A stretch of DNA of 64,000 nucleotides, from NCBI GenBank assembly GCA_031287685.1, contig JAITSQ010000025.1, positions 62,001 through 126,000 on the forward strand, in the 5' to 3' direction. Source of the DNA: Clostridiales bacterium (lineage in GTDB: Bacteria > Bacillota > Clostridia > Lachnospirales > WQUN01). The position numbers and the translations under genes are program-made. Positions within the stretch are counted from its first letter, which is position 1. Every line of letters begins with the position of its first letter. A model generated the notes under the pieces. The model was not told where the DNA came from and did not search any database. It saw only the letters and a list, made by a program, of their open reading frames with translations. Positions 7,853-16,283 of the stretch are shown piece by piece.

Positions 7853-8917
7853 TTAATTCCTTACCACTTCAAAGGAAGTATCGTCCGTCAGCTTTACATA
7901 GACGCCGCTGTAGGGCTTTCCGTCCGCTTGGACGAACACCTGCTCGACCCCAAGAATATGCCCGATTGTCTGCGCCGCGCCAAAAAGCATACCGCGCTCC
8001 TCATTCTCGGACTCAAACTGCCGCCCGTAAATCGACTTGTCAAAATTTACCATAGCCGCCGAAGTATTCGTGGCGAATTTAATGTCAATCACCTTGCCGG
8101 AGGTCATTATAGGCGAAAATTCGGCGCTTTCGGGCGCTGACGAAAGTAGGGCGTTTATTTTCGCCAACAGGTCGTAATTTGTGTTCAGGGAGATTTTTTT
8201 CTCCTCAAGCCCAGCCTCGCTTTCGCCTTTTATAGGATAGTACACGTCCGCCGGAATATTCAGCGTGTAATTCTCGGTGATTTTTTTAAGCGTTGAGGAA
8301 ATGGGCGGCTGCCCGTTGACGGAATATTCCATTTTGACGTGCCCTATGTCTTTGACGTACCAGTCCTTCTGGTCATAACGAGCGCCGGTCGGGCCGACGG
8401 AGGAGGTGCTGATTTCAAGCGCTTTCAGCTTCCCCATTGGCGTGTCCACCTCCACGTCCACTCCGGTTACCTCCGAAGTGTCCGTGCCGGAGACGGTCCA
8501 TTTCTCCCCAAGGGAAAGAGGCTCTCTCAGCACGAGCATTTCCTTTTTAGGGTCGGGCGGCAGGACGGTCATATCCTCAAAGTGATATTTTGCCGTATCG
8601 CCGTTTATCAGGCGAAGCTCCCCGCCCTTAAGGCTCAGTACCTGCGTCTGCCGGTTATAGTCAAGAGCCGGCTCAAGCCGCTGCTGAACAATTGTCTCTC
8701 CTTCGTTTTCTCGGATAAAGGTGTTGAAAACATTGTAGGAGGCCAGCTCGTGGCCCTTGCCCTCATACTCATAGCAGGTGTTCGCCTTGAACGGCCAGTA
8801 CTCCGCTATTTCGGAGCCGGGCGGCGGCGGCGCGTCTTTTTTGGATTTAAGCGTAACGATAACCCCCGTCGCTATAAGCGCGATAACTATGACGACTGTA
8901 AGTATTGTTTTTTTCAT
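7853..8917 (-). CDS. GerMN-domain protein, membrane anchored
   Basis: A 354-residue protein with an N-terminal membrane anchor (about residues 3-22) and a short Pro-rich linker. A beta-rich middle domain (about 40-215) resembles lipoprotein-type folds. The C-terminal part (about 230-350) resembles the GerMN domain of Bacillus GerM. GerM takes part in sporulation and germination at the engulfment interface. The ATG at 8917 has GAGGAGG seven bases upstream and overlaps the rsfS stop; a GTG two codons earlier is possible. It stands where a LytR-type gene often lies in related nadD-rsfS clusters. Confidence 0.7.
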   Translation of the reverse strand: MKKTILTVVIVIALIATGVIVTLKSKKDAPPPPGSEIAEYWPFKANTCYEYEGKGHELASYNVFNTFIRENEGETIVQQRLEPALDYNRQTQVLSLKGGELRLINGDTAKYHFEDMTVLPPDPKKEMLVLREPLSLGEKWTVSGTDTSEVTGVDVEVDTPMGKLKALEISTSSVGPTGARYDQKDWYVKDIGHVKMEYSVNGQPPISSTLKKITENYTLNIPADVYYPIKGESEAGLEEKKISLNTNYDLLAKINALLSSAPESAEFSPIMTSGKVIDIKFATNTSAAMVNFDKSIYGRQFESENEERGMLFGAAQTIGHILGVEQVFVQADGKPYSGVYVKLTDDTSFEVVRN

Positions 8918-9264
8918 TCGCACGCCTCCTCCGCTACGCTCAGTTTTACCGCGTCCGCCCAGACGCGCTCAAGGTCGTAAAACGCCCTGTCCGCCTGGGT
9001 GAAAATATGGATTATGAGCGCGCCGAAATCCAGCAGATACCACGGCGATTCCGGCGAACCTTCGGTATGTTTCAGGAAAACGCCGGCTTTACCAAGCTCC
9101 GAAACGGCGGACTGCATAAGCGCGCGCGCCTGCGGGGGGCTGCCCGCCGAAACTATGACAAAATAATCCGCGATTGTTGACACGCCGCTTATATCAAGCG
9201 CCGCGACGTTTTTTCCGCGCTTTGCGAAAAGAGCGCGGCAGGCGGTTTTAACAATGTTTTCCAA
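8914..9264 (-). CDS. rsfS: Ribosomal silencing factor RsfS (YbeB/Iojap)
   Basis: A 116-residue protein matching the full RsfS length, with DYFVIVSAGSPPQARALM and EGSPESPWYLLDFGALIIHIF, the family core. RsfS binds L14 and blocks joining of the ribosomal subunits during starvation. The start is TTG with GGGAGG eight bases upstream, and that ribosome site overlaps the last codons of nadD-yqeK, which suggests translational coupling. Its TGA overlaps the start of the GerMN gene. Confidence 0.93.
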   Translation of the reverse strand: MENIVKTACRALFAKRGKNVAALDISGVSTIADYFVIVSAGSPPQARALMQSAVSELGKAGVFLKHTEGSPESPWYLLDFGALIIHIFTQADRAFYDLERVWADAVKLSVAEEACE

Positions 9265-9268
9265 AAAT

Positions 9269-10465
9269 TCAGCCTCCCGTTTTTGAGGATAAATCGCTCA
9301 GAGCGTCCCTGCTGAGCCGGTGGATTTCCCGCCCGCGCTCGTCGTTTACGGCGATGGTTGCCCTAAGGCCCGCCAGCACGGCTTCGTCCAAGTCCGTAAA
9401 AGCCCAGGCGCGGATTTCGTCAAGGCCCGGATACGGCTCCCGGTAGCTGTCTATGCAGTCCGCGACGTACACGATTTTATCAAGCAGGGTCATACCGCTC
9501 CTTCCCGTCGTGTGGTAGGAAACCGCGTCGAGGATTTCCGCGTCGTCCACGCCTAACTCGGTTCGGGCTATGGCCGCCCCGATAAACGAGTGGGCCAGGT
9601 CAATCTGTTTCCTGAGCGCGTCGTCAAGCGCTATCCCGTATTTTTCGCAGGCGGCGAATTTCTCCTCGTGGGGCATATCTTTGGCGCAGTCGTGCAGCAG
9701 CGCCGCAAGCTCGGCTTTGGCGCAGTCCGCGCCGTAGCGCCGGGCCAGCTTAACCGCGGAGTCCGCCACGCCCAGCGTGTGGATAAACCGGCGCTCGGTC
9801 ATTTTCCCGCGGACGGCGTTTTTAAGCGCGTCCAGGCTGAGTTTGCGCGCGGGGTAAAGGTTCCGCTCCGCAATGTAGGAGAGAACCTCCTCCGGCAGCA
9901 TATACCTGACCGAAAGGCCGTCCTGTAGGCGCGCCCTTATTTCGGTGGAGGACACGCCTATAAGCGGCATAGCCGCCGCCGCCGCCCGCCCCTCAAGCTC
10001 CGGGGGCACGCGGCAGGCGGAGCCGTCTCTCGAAACAGCTATGAAAAAGCACAGGCCGAGCAGTTTGCGGTAATCCTTCCATTGCGGTATGAGCGGCAGG
10101 GTGTCCGCGCCGACGATGAAAAACAGCCGCGCGTCCGCGTCCAAAAATTTACGGATTTTTTCCGCCGTGTCCGCGCTGTAGGAGGTTTCCGCGCGCTCGG
10201 CCTCGATTTGCGATACTTTGAAGCGTTTGTCGCCCTTTACGGCAAGGTAGGTCATATTCAGGCGGTCCTTCGCGCCGGCGCCCGGACCGGCCGGTTTATG
10301 CGGCGCGCGCCCTGTCGGAATGAAAATAACGCGGTCTAGGCCGAAGGCCTCCGCGGCCGACTCTGCGGCGAGCAGATGACCCATATGCACAGGGTCGAAG
10401 GACCCGCCCATAACGCCTATTTTCTTATGACCCGCCAGGTTTTTGAGGTTGTAGTCCTTGTACAT
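9269..10465 (-). CDS. nadD: Fused NadD (NaMN adenylyltransferase) - YqeK (HD hydrolase)
   Basis: A 398-residue two-domain protein. Residues about 14-200 are NadD, with GGSFDPVHMGH, the PTGRAPHKP substrate loop and a GVSSTEIRARL nucleotide motif; this enzyme makes nicotinate adenine dinucleotide. Residues about 207-398 are a YqeK-type HD hydrolase with RRFIHTLGV, LLHDCAKDM and VSYHTTGRSGM; YqeK cleaves diadenosine tetraphosphate. In many Firmicutes the two are adjacent separate genes, and here no stop separates them. The ATG has GAGGTA upstream. Confidence 0.93.
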   Translation of the reverse strand: MYKDYNLKNLAGHKKIGVMGGSFDPVHMGHLLAAESAAEAFGLDRVIFIPTGRAPHKPAGPGAGAKDRLNMTYLAVKGDKRFKVSQIEAERAETSYSADTAEKIRKFLDADARLFFIVGADTLPLIPQWKDYRKLLGLCFFIAVSRDGSACRVPPELEGRAAAAAMPLIGVSSTEIRARLQDGLSVRYMLPEEVLSYIAERNLYPARKLSLDALKNAVRGKMTERRFIHTLGVADSAVKLARRYGADCAKAELAALLHDCAKDMPHEEKFAACEKYGIALDDALRKQIDLAHSFIGAAIARTELGVDDAEILDAVSYHTTGRSGMTLLDKIVYVADCIDSYREPYPGLDEIRAWAFTDLDEAVLAGLRATIAVNDERGREIHRLSRDALSDLSSKTGG

Positions 10466-10521
10466 AGCGTACCTCTATCGTTTTTAGATGATTATACATT
10501 ATTTTCCGATAATTTTCAACA

Positions 10522-11052
10522 CTATTTTAATCGAGCCGGCGAAAACCCTAACACCGTCGGCGCGGCCTGCTCCAGTTTTTCAGCGCGGCCCGGCTCCTCC
10601 CCGGTGGTTTCCTCGTTCAGCTTACCCGCCAAATCCGCCGTAACGGAGACGCTTGTTATGTCCTTATCCGCCGAAAGGACGGCCTTTTTCACCTGTTCCT
10701 TGAAGGTTTTAAGATTTTCGTCCGTCAGCTCCGCCTCAGGCTCTATCACGACGGAGACGTGTTTTCCGCTTATAATGGCGGACGCGCCCTTTATTCCGGG
10801 GATTTTGCCCGCCTCCGCGCAGAGCCGCTCCGCCCGCTCGGACTCGTTATCGCCGTCCGCGTCCCGCTCCGCGCCGTAAGGCACGGCCTTGTTGGGGTAA
10901 GCCGTCTTGCGCCCGTCAAAAAACTTAAACCTTGCGGCGCTGTCGGAAAGCCTCCCTTTTTGCGCGTAGTCAGAGCCGCAGGCGCACAGCGCCAGTATCC
11001 CCCAAACCGCGAAGATGCCCGAAATTTCAATAACAACCCGTTTTGCGGTCAT
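10522..11052 (-). CDS. YhcN/YlaJ-type sporulation lipoprotein
   Basis: A 176-residue protein with a signal peptide ending in the lipobox-like LALCACG, so it is probably lipid-anchored. The mature part contains the YhcN/YlaJ pattern: AERLCAEAGKIPGIKGASAIISG, then VSVVIEP and a DKDITSVSV strand. Members of this family are found in the spore inner membrane or germinosome area. GCAGGAG lies before the ATG. An AT-rich palindrome lies 28-53 nt upstream. Confidence 0.8.
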   Translation of the reverse strand: MTAKRVVIEISGIFAVWGILALCACGSDYAQKGRLSDSAARFKFFDGRKTAYPNKAVPYGAERDADGDNESERAERLCAEAGKIPGIKGASAIISGKHVSVVIEPEAELTDENLKTFKEQVKKAVLSADKDITSVSVTADLAGKLNEETTGEEPGRAEKLEQAAPTVLGFSPARLK

Positions 11053-11079
11053 TCGTTCTCCTGCCTTTCAAAAGTTGAG

Positions 11080-11105
11080 TTTACAATAATAAATATTATT
11101 GTAAA
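11080..11105. promoter_or_regulatory. AT-rich palindrome upstream of yhcN-like gene
   Basis: An 11-bp arm TTTACAATAAT, centre AAAT, and the exact complementary arm ATTATTGTAAA. The symmetry and A/T richness suggest a protein-binding operator in the promoter area of the minus-strand lipoprotein gene. It resembles Fur/PerR-type boxes only loosely because the centre is 4 nt. Confidence 0.45.
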
Positions 11106-11189
11106 TCGGCCGCCGCCGCAAGCAGGTATTTTAAGGGATTCCGCGGACTCGGGGCTTTTTCGGAGCGGACCGCCGCAAAAGCCGCTTTC

Positions 11190-12722
11190 TTACTGGCCGG
11201 AGATTCTTCGGTCAAGGCTCCTGTACGAAATGGCCTCCGCGACGTGCCTCACGGAGATATTTTCGGCTTCGTCCAAATCCGCGACGGTCCGCGCCACTTT
11301 CAGAATTTTATGGTACGCCCGCGCGGACAGACCGAGGCTGTCGAACGCCATTCTCAGCATGTCGCGGCCGGCCGCGTCAAGACGGCAGTATTTTTCGACG
11401 CCCTCCGCGCCGAGCCGGCTGTTCAGGGCGGCGCCGCGCCCTTTGTAACGCTCCTTCTGAACCGCCCGCGCGCGTATGACCCGCTCCCTCATCGAAACAG
11501 GCTTCGCGCGTTCCTTTTCCTGAGCCTCCGCGAGTTCATTATATTTTACGGGGGACACGTCTATCTGTATGTCAATCCTGTCGAGCAGGGGTCCGGAAAT
11601 TTTTCGTTGGTACCTGGCGACTTCAGCCGGGGTGCACCGGCATTTGTCAAGATTTCCCAAATACCCGCAAGGGCACGGGTTCATCGCGGCCAGCAGCATA
11701 AAATCGGCGGGATAGACGAGCTTCGCCTTCGTGCGCGTCACGGTGATAAAGCCGTCCTCCAGGGGCTGGCGCAGGGCCTCCAGCACGTCGCGGTGAAACT
11801 CGGGCAGTTCGTCAAGAAAAAGCACGCCGTTATGCGCCAGGCTTATTTCACCCGGGCGCGGATATCCGCCGCCGCCGGTCACGGCTGAATACGGCGAGGT
11901 GTGGTGCGGCGCGCGGAACGGACTCTTCCGCATAAGCGAGCCGGCGCCGTCAAGAAGGCCCGCCACGCTGTAAATTTTTGTGACCTCCATGCTTTCCTCA
12001 AAGCCGAGCGGCGGCAGAATGCCGGGCATTCTTTTGGCCATCATAGTTTTGCCGGAGCCGGGCGGGCCGGACATTATGAGGTTATGCGCGCCCGCCGCCG
12101 CCACGAGGAAGGCGCGTTTGAGGCTGTCCTGCCCGCGCACCCCGGCAAACTCCTCCTCGTCTTGGGCGCCGCGTTGTTTTTCCGTGTTTTCACGCCTTAT
12201 TTTCTCTAAGTTTCCAGTTTTGAGCAGGTTGACAAGGACGCTTAAATCCGGCGCGGCGTAGACGGCGGCGCCCGCCACGAGCGCGGCTTCCTCTCCGTTT
12301 TTCATCGGGACGATAAAAGAATCCACACCGGCCTGAAACGCCCCGTGGATTATGGGAAGAACGCCCGAGACCGGCTTTATTTCCCCGTCGAGCGAAAGCT
12401 CGCCCAGGAAGAGCGCGTCGCGAAGCGCCTCCGCTTTAATGACCCCGCACCCGGCCAGAACGCCGAGCGCAATCGGCAAATCAAAAGCGGAGCCTTCTTT
12501 TTTTGTGGCGGCGGGGGCCAGGTTGACGGTGATCCGTTTTACGGGGAAATCAAAGCCCGCGTTTTTGACTGCGGCGCGGACTCGCTCCCGGGCTTCCTTA
12601 ACCGCCGAATCCGGCAGGCCCACCACGTCAAAAGACGGCAGGCCCGGGCTTAAATCCGTCTCGACCGTCACTAAATATCCGGAAATACCCGCGACCGCGC
12701 CGCTTATAATCTTTGTGACCAC
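11190..12722 (-). CDS. YifB/ComM-family AAA+ ATPase (Mg chelatase-like)
   Basis: A 510-residue protein of normal family length. The N-terminal Lon-like fold (GISGYLVTVETDLSPGLPSFDVVGLPD) is followed by the AAA+ core with Walker A GPPGSGKTMMAKR, the HHTSPYSAVTGGG loop, Walker B VLFLDELPEF, and a Cys-rich NPCPCGYLG insert. ComM-type proteins are hexameric helicases that help integrate DNA during natural transformation. The prepilins elsewhere in the window would be consistent with competence, though this is only inference. GTG start with AGGTG upstream, 8 nt after smpB. Confidence 0.9.
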   Translation of the reverse strand: MVTKIISGAVAGISGYLVTVETDLSPGLPSFDVVGLPDSAVKEARERVRAAVKNAGFDFPVKRITVNLAPAATKKEGSAFDLPIALGVLAGCGVIKAEALRDALFLGELSLDGEIKPVSGVLPIIHGAFQAGVDSFIVPMKNGEEAALVAGAAVYAAPDLSVLVNLLKTGNLEKIRRENTEKQRGAQDEEEFAGVRGQDSLKRAFLVAAAGAHNLIMSGPPGSGKTMMAKRMPGILPPLGFEESMEVTKIYSVAGLLDGAGSLMRKSPFRAPHHTSPYSAVTGGGGYPRPGEISLAHNGVLFLDELPEFHRDVLEALRQPLEDGFITVTRTKAKLVYPADFMLLAAMNPCPCGYLGNLDKCRCTPAEVARYQRKISGPLLDRIDIQIDVSPVKYNELAEAQEKERAKPVSMRERVIRARAVQKERYKGRGAALNSRLGAEGVEKYCRLDAAGRDMLRMAFDSLGLSARAYHKILKVARTVADLDEAENISVRHVAEAISYRSLDRRISGQ

Positions 12723-12730
12723 AAAAACAC

Positions 12731-13201
12731 CTACGTTCTGATTTTCACCTTGAAATCCCGCTCGGCTTCCCGCCGGCTGTCCTTTGAGGCCATATCGCCG
12801 CGCTTGTCGTACAGCTTCTTGCCCTTGGCTATGGCCAAGTCCATTTTTACAAGGCTCCCGCTGAAGTAGATTTTTACGGGGATGAGAGTGGCCCCCTCCC
12901 GCGCGGCGGCGCCGAGCAGCCGCCGGATTTCATATTTGTGCAGAAGGAGCTTTCTGTCGCGCAGCGGGTCGCGGTTGAATATATTGCCCTGCTCGTAAGG
13001 GCTTATGTGCATATTGAAAATGTACGCCTCGCTGCCGCGTATTTTCACGTAAGCGTCCTTGAGGTTGCACCGGCCTTGACGAAGGGATTTTACCTCCGTC
13101 CCCGAAAGCTCTATCCCCGCCTGAAAAGTTTCTTCTATAAAATAATTAAAGTGCGCGGACTTGTTCTGGGCTATAAGTTTGAACAATTTTTTGTCTGACA
13201 C
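12731..13201 (-). CDS. smpB: SsrA-binding protein SmpB
   Basis: A 156-residue protein with [31 protein letters not shown] and the conserved lysine/arginine-rich tail [20 protein letters not shown]. SmpB carries tmRNA to stalled ribosomes for rescue and tagging. The GTG start has AAGGAGGGTGA upstream. No tmRNA gene was found next to it. The 5' leader contains a long stem-loop right after the probable transcription start. Confidence 0.95.
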   Translation of the reverse strand: MSDKKLFKLIAQNKSAHFNYFIEETFQAGIELSGTEVKSLRQGRCNLKDAYVKIRGSEAYIFNMHISPYEQGNIFNRDPLRDRKLLLHKYEIRRLLGAAAREGATLIPVKIYFSGSLVKMDLAIAKGKKLYDKRGDMASKDSRREAERDFKVKIRT

Positions 13202-13231
13202 GTCGTCACCCTCCTTTGGTATAGTCGTTTC

Positions 13232-13290
13232 AGGGCGCGTTCACACCTCCGGGCGCGCGGCGGCTTTGTTGTGAACTCGCCCTAATTATA
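13232..13290 (-). promoter_or_regulatory. smpB promoter -10 and 5' leader stem-loop
   Basis: On the minus strand a TATAAT (13285-13290) precedes an inverted repeat: AGGGCG then TCACA-type arms at 13232-13245 pairing with 13270-13283, each arm with one bulged base. The stem would form at the very 5' end of the mRNA and leave the ribosome site free. I see no good -35 hexamer. Confidence 0.45.
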
Positions 13291-13307
13291 CCACAAAAAG
13301 ATTTACA

Positions 13308-13333
13308 AAAAAAAGGCGTTTGACCGCCTTTTC
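13308..13333 (-). terminator. Terminator of the transaldolase-like gene
   Basis: On the minus strand AAAAGGCG, a short loop and CGCCTTTT are followed by more T residues. It ends transcription coming from the transaldolase-like gene after it crosses the miniature element. Confidence 0.75.
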
Positions 13334-13358
13334 AATAAAAAATTACCGAAGCGTGTTT

Positions 13359-13541
13359 TTTAGAGCCTGTTTACGTCTCGCTTTTGATGGATTTCAGAAG
13401 TTCCGCTTCGCGGAACCGGCGCTGGGAGCGCGGTTGAAGCCCCGCGCTCCCAAAACGCGCCGCCCGATGTCTTTCGGGTTCGATTCGAGCGGATTTTTCG
13501 CCGAAAAGACGTTAAAATGGAGATGTTAAACAGGCTCTTAA
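13359..13541. mobile_element. MITE-like element with GAGCCTGTTTA ends
   Basis: About 183 bp bounded by terminal inverted repeats: TTTAGAGCCTGTTTA at the left and TAAACAGGCTCTTAA at the right. The inside holds two strong hairpins, TTCCGC/GCGGAA and GGGAGCGCGG/CCGCGCTCCC, and no credible coding frame. It is the size and form of a miniature inverted-repeat transposable element. Its right end supplies the TAA stop of the transaldolase-like gene. A degenerate single end may occur near 48793-48840. Confidence 0.65.
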
Positions 13542-14257
13542 CCCAGCACAGAAAAGCCAAGCTCTTTTATGTCTTTGCAGAACGTCGTCACGGTGTCGAG
13601 GGACATTTCGTTAATATTCCGCCCGAAGCCGGGGAGCTTTTTCAGGATGTCGTTGGGCACGGTTATTATGTGGCAGCCGCATTCCTGAGCCTGGATAATA
13701 TTATAGACCTCCCGAGTGCTGGCCCAGAGGCACTCAAGGCCCGCGACGGAGGAGCAGATTTCCGACGCCTCGCGCATTATCGGCAGTGGGTCTATGCCTA
13801 TATCCGCTATGCGCCCGGCGAACACGGAAGCGTAAGCGCCCGCGCCGGGCTTGACGGCGGAGGCGACGTCCCTGACCTGGTCAAGGGTGAAGATAGCGGT
13901 CACGTTGAGGCGCAGGCCTTCGTGAGAGAGCTTCTTTATAAGCGGTATGGAGCTTTCTCCCTTGGAATTGATTATAGGGATTTTGATGTATACGTTGTCC
14001 GCCCAGCTGCCGATTTCGCGGGCTTCCTTTTCCATCGTGTCAAAATCGTCCGAAAAAACCTCAAAGGAAACCGGCACGCTCTTAATCTCCGCCAGGGCTT
14101 CTTTGGCGAATTTTTTATAGTCCGTAACGCCGCCCTTTTTCATAAGCGACGGGTTAGTGGTAAGCCCCGCCAGCCAAGGCTCCCCGGCTATCGCCTTCAT
14201 ACCCGCCAAGTCCGCGCCGTCCGCGAAAATCTTAATTTTGACGTCAGATAAAGTCAT
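13538..14257 (-). CDS. Transaldolase / fructose-6-phosphate aldolase-like protein
   Basis: A 239-residue TIM-barrel protein of the short transaldolase class. IFADGADL opens the barrel, GLTTNPSLMKKG is the family signature, and the Schiff-base lysine is in NVYIKIPI. NVTAIFTLDQ and ASVFAGRIADIG complete the active site. Short members act as fructose-6-phosphate aldolases or transaldolases; which one cannot be decided here. The stop codon lies inside the end of a MITE-like repeat, so the last residues may have been altered by its insertion. Confidence 0.88.
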   Translation of the reverse strand: MTLSDVKIKIFADGADLAGMKAIAGEPWLAGLTTNPSLMKKGGVTDYKKFAKEALAEIKSVPVSFEVFSDDFDTMEKEAREIGSWADNVYIKIPIINSKGESSIPLIKKLSHEGLRLNVTAIFTLDQVRDVASAVKPGAGAYASVFAGRIADIGIDPLPIMREASEICSSVAGLECLWASTREVYNIIQAQECGCHIITVPNDILKKLPGFGRNINEMSLDTVTTFCKDIKELGFSVLG

Positions 14258-14362
14258 AAAACCATCTCCCTAAATAAATTTAGATTGCAAGATTAGTATA
14301 CATTTGATAAAATTACAATGCAAGGGGTTTCGCAAAAAAATTTGAGCGGTGCGGTGATAAAA

Positions 14363-15343
14363 ATGGTTGCGGATAAAAACGCGGAATGTTTTGAAATAAT
14401 TAAAAAGGCGGACACTATAGCCCTGGCGGGGCATATCGACCCCGACGGGGACGCGGTGAGCGCCTGCTGCGCGGCGGCGCTTTTCATTAAGGGGCTGGGC
14501 AAGACGCCGCTCCTTTTGTTTGACGCTATCCCCCAAAGATACGAGATTATTCCGGGGCGGGAGCTGCTTTTCACGGGGGGCTTGAGCGGCGTTTCGCCGG
14601 ATTTATTCATAGCCTTTGACTGCGGGGACAAAAACAGGATCGGCTTCGGCGCGGAGCTTTTCGACAGGGCCGCGCTCACGATGAACATAGACCATCACGT
14701 CAGCAACCCGGGCTTCGCGGATTTTAACCATATCGAGTCCGGGGCCTCTTCGACCTGCGAGGTGCTTTTCGGCGTTATAGACCTGGCGGGCGGCTTGACT
14801 AAGGAAATCGCCTCCGCGATTTACGCCGGGATAGTCTTTGACACCTCGGCTTTTCGCAACGACGCTACGGGCGTCAACACCCACGTTATAACAAGCCGCC
14901 TCCTGGAGTTCGGCATACCGTACACGCAAATTTATGACGAAATCGTCAAAACCCATTCCCGCGAGGAGATGTTCGGCCTGAAGCTGGCCATAGAAAACTC
15001 GGTCGTTCTGCCCGCGCCCGGGCGAGGCGGGGAAGCGTCGCTGATCTACAGCGTAATCACCACGGGGGATATGGAAAGGGCCGGAATTACGAGAAAGGAT
15101 TTTGAAGGGGCCGTCAACTACCTGCTTTCCCTGCGCGGCGCGGTTTTGGCGATTTTTATATATCAAGCGGGGCCGGACGATTTCAAGATAAGCTTCCGCT
15201 CGAAAGACGCTAACGTTTCCCTCGCGGCGAAAAGCCTGGGCGGCGGCGGGCACGAGCGCGCGGCGGCCTGCCGCGTGTCGGGGGATAAGGACGCGGCGAG
15301 GGATATGGCGCTCCGGGCGGCGTTTGAAGCGTTGGGTGAGTAA
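14363..15343 (+). CDS. nrnA: DHH-family phosphoesterase, NrnA-like
   Basis: A 326-residue protein from the ATG preceded by GGTG; an upstream start 15 codons earlier is less likely. It has the DHH motifs HIDPDGDAV, IAFDCGD, NIDHHVSN and the DHHA1 motif LGGGGHERAAAC. NrnA-type enzymes degrade nano-RNAs of 2-5 nt and dephosphorylate 3'-phosphoadenosine 5'-phosphate. Its stop overlaps the truB start (TAATG), matching the frequent nrnA-truB-ribF order of Firmicutes. Confidence 0.9.
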   Translation: MVADKNAECFEIIKKADTIALAGHIDPDGDAVSACCAAALFIKGLGKTPLLLFDAIPQRYEIIPGRELLFTGGLSGVSPDLFIAFDCGDKNRIGFGAELFDRAALTMNIDHHVSNPGFADFNHIESGASSTCEVLFGVIDLAGGLTKEIASAIYAGIVFDTSAFRNDATGVNTHVITSRLLEFGIPYTQIYDEIVKTHSREEMFGLKLAIENSVVLPAPGRGGEASLIYSVITTGDMERAGITRKDFEGAVNYLLSLRGAVLAIFIYQAGPDDFKISFRSKDANVSLAAKSLGGGGHERAAACRVSGDKDAARDMALRAAFEALGE

Positions 15344-16251
15344 TGCGAGATTTATGCGGGATAATAAATATTTATAAAGAAACGGGCTATACTTCTCACG
15401 ACGCGGTGGCCGTCGTCAGGAAAATCCTGGGGGTCAAGCGCGTGGGCCACACCGGGACGCTTGACCCGGCGGCCGAGGGCGTTCTGCCGGTGTGCGTCGG
15501 CCGGGCGACGAAACTCGCCGATTATATACAGGCGCAGACGAAGGTTTACCGCGCGGGAATCCGCTTCGGCCTTGTGACCGACACGGACGACATAACGGGA
15601 AACGTGACCCGCCGGGAGGACGCGAACATACCGGAGGCGGAGCTGAACAGGGTTCTGGAGGCCTTTATAGGGGAAACGGACCAGGTTCCGCCGATGTATT
15701 CCGCCATAAAAATGGGCGGGCGCAAGCTCTATAGCCTGGCGCGGGAGGGGAAGGAAATCGAGAGGCCCGCGCGGCGCGTAATTATTCATAAAATTGAGCT
15801 TCTTACATCCGGCGGGCAGGCCGCTGAAATAGCCGTGACCTGCGGCAAAGGGACTTATATCCGCGCGCTTATCCGCGACATAGGCGAAAGATTAGGCTGC
15901 GGCGCGTGTATGGAGAGCCTGCTCAGGCTGAAAAACGGGGATTTTGCCATAGAAGACTCCGTGACGCTTGGGAAGCTGGGGGAAGCGGCCCGCGCCGGTG
16001 ATTTTTCCGCCGTCGCTCCGGTGGATAAGATTCTGCGCTTCCCGGCGGTTTACGCAAAAAAAGAAGCTGGGAAAATCCTTGAAAACGGAGGACGTCTGCC
16101 GCTTTCGCTGACGGAGGGCGCCCGTCCGCCGGCGGGCGGGAAATGCTTCGTTTACGGCGGAGAGGGGGAGCTTGCCGGGCTTTACGAGGCGGACGGGGCG
16201 GAATTAAAAGTACGCGTGAAAATCGGCGCGGATTTCACGCGCACCCCTTGA
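15343..16251 (+). CDS. truB: tRNA pseudouridine-55 synthase TruB
   Basis: A 302-residue enzyme with GHTGTLDPAAEGVLPVCVGRA, in which the Asp of TLDP is catalytic, followed by AQTKVYRAGIRFG and CGKGTYIRALIRDIG. It converts U55 of tRNA to pseudouridine. The C-terminal part after about residue 225 corresponds to the PUA-like extension. Translation is coupled to nrnA through a one-base overlap. Confidence 0.96.
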   Translation: MRDLCGIINIYKETGYTSHDAVAVVRKILGVKRVGHTGTLDPAAEGVLPVCVGRATKLADYIQAQTKVYRAGIRFGLVTDTDDITGNVTRREDANIPEAELNRVLEAFIGETDQVPPMYSAIKMGGRKLYSLAREGKEIERPARRVIIHKIELLTSGGQAAEIAVTCGKGTYIRALIRDIGERLGCGACMESLLRLKNGDFAIEDSVTLGKLGEAARAGDFSAVAPVDKILRFPAVYAKKEAGKILENGGRLPLSLTEGARPPAGGKCFVYGGEGELAGLYEADGAELKVRVKIGADFTRTP

Positions 16252-16283
16252 CAGGGCGCGTTTTTTTGGAGTATAATGAAAAA

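Noticed and set aside
12731-13350. tmRNA gene next to smpB
   Set aside because: Looked for the tRNA-like ends and tag frame; none seen.
13360-13560. 66-codon minus-strand frame
   Set aside because: It lies within the miniature element and its repeats; no ribosome site or family feature.
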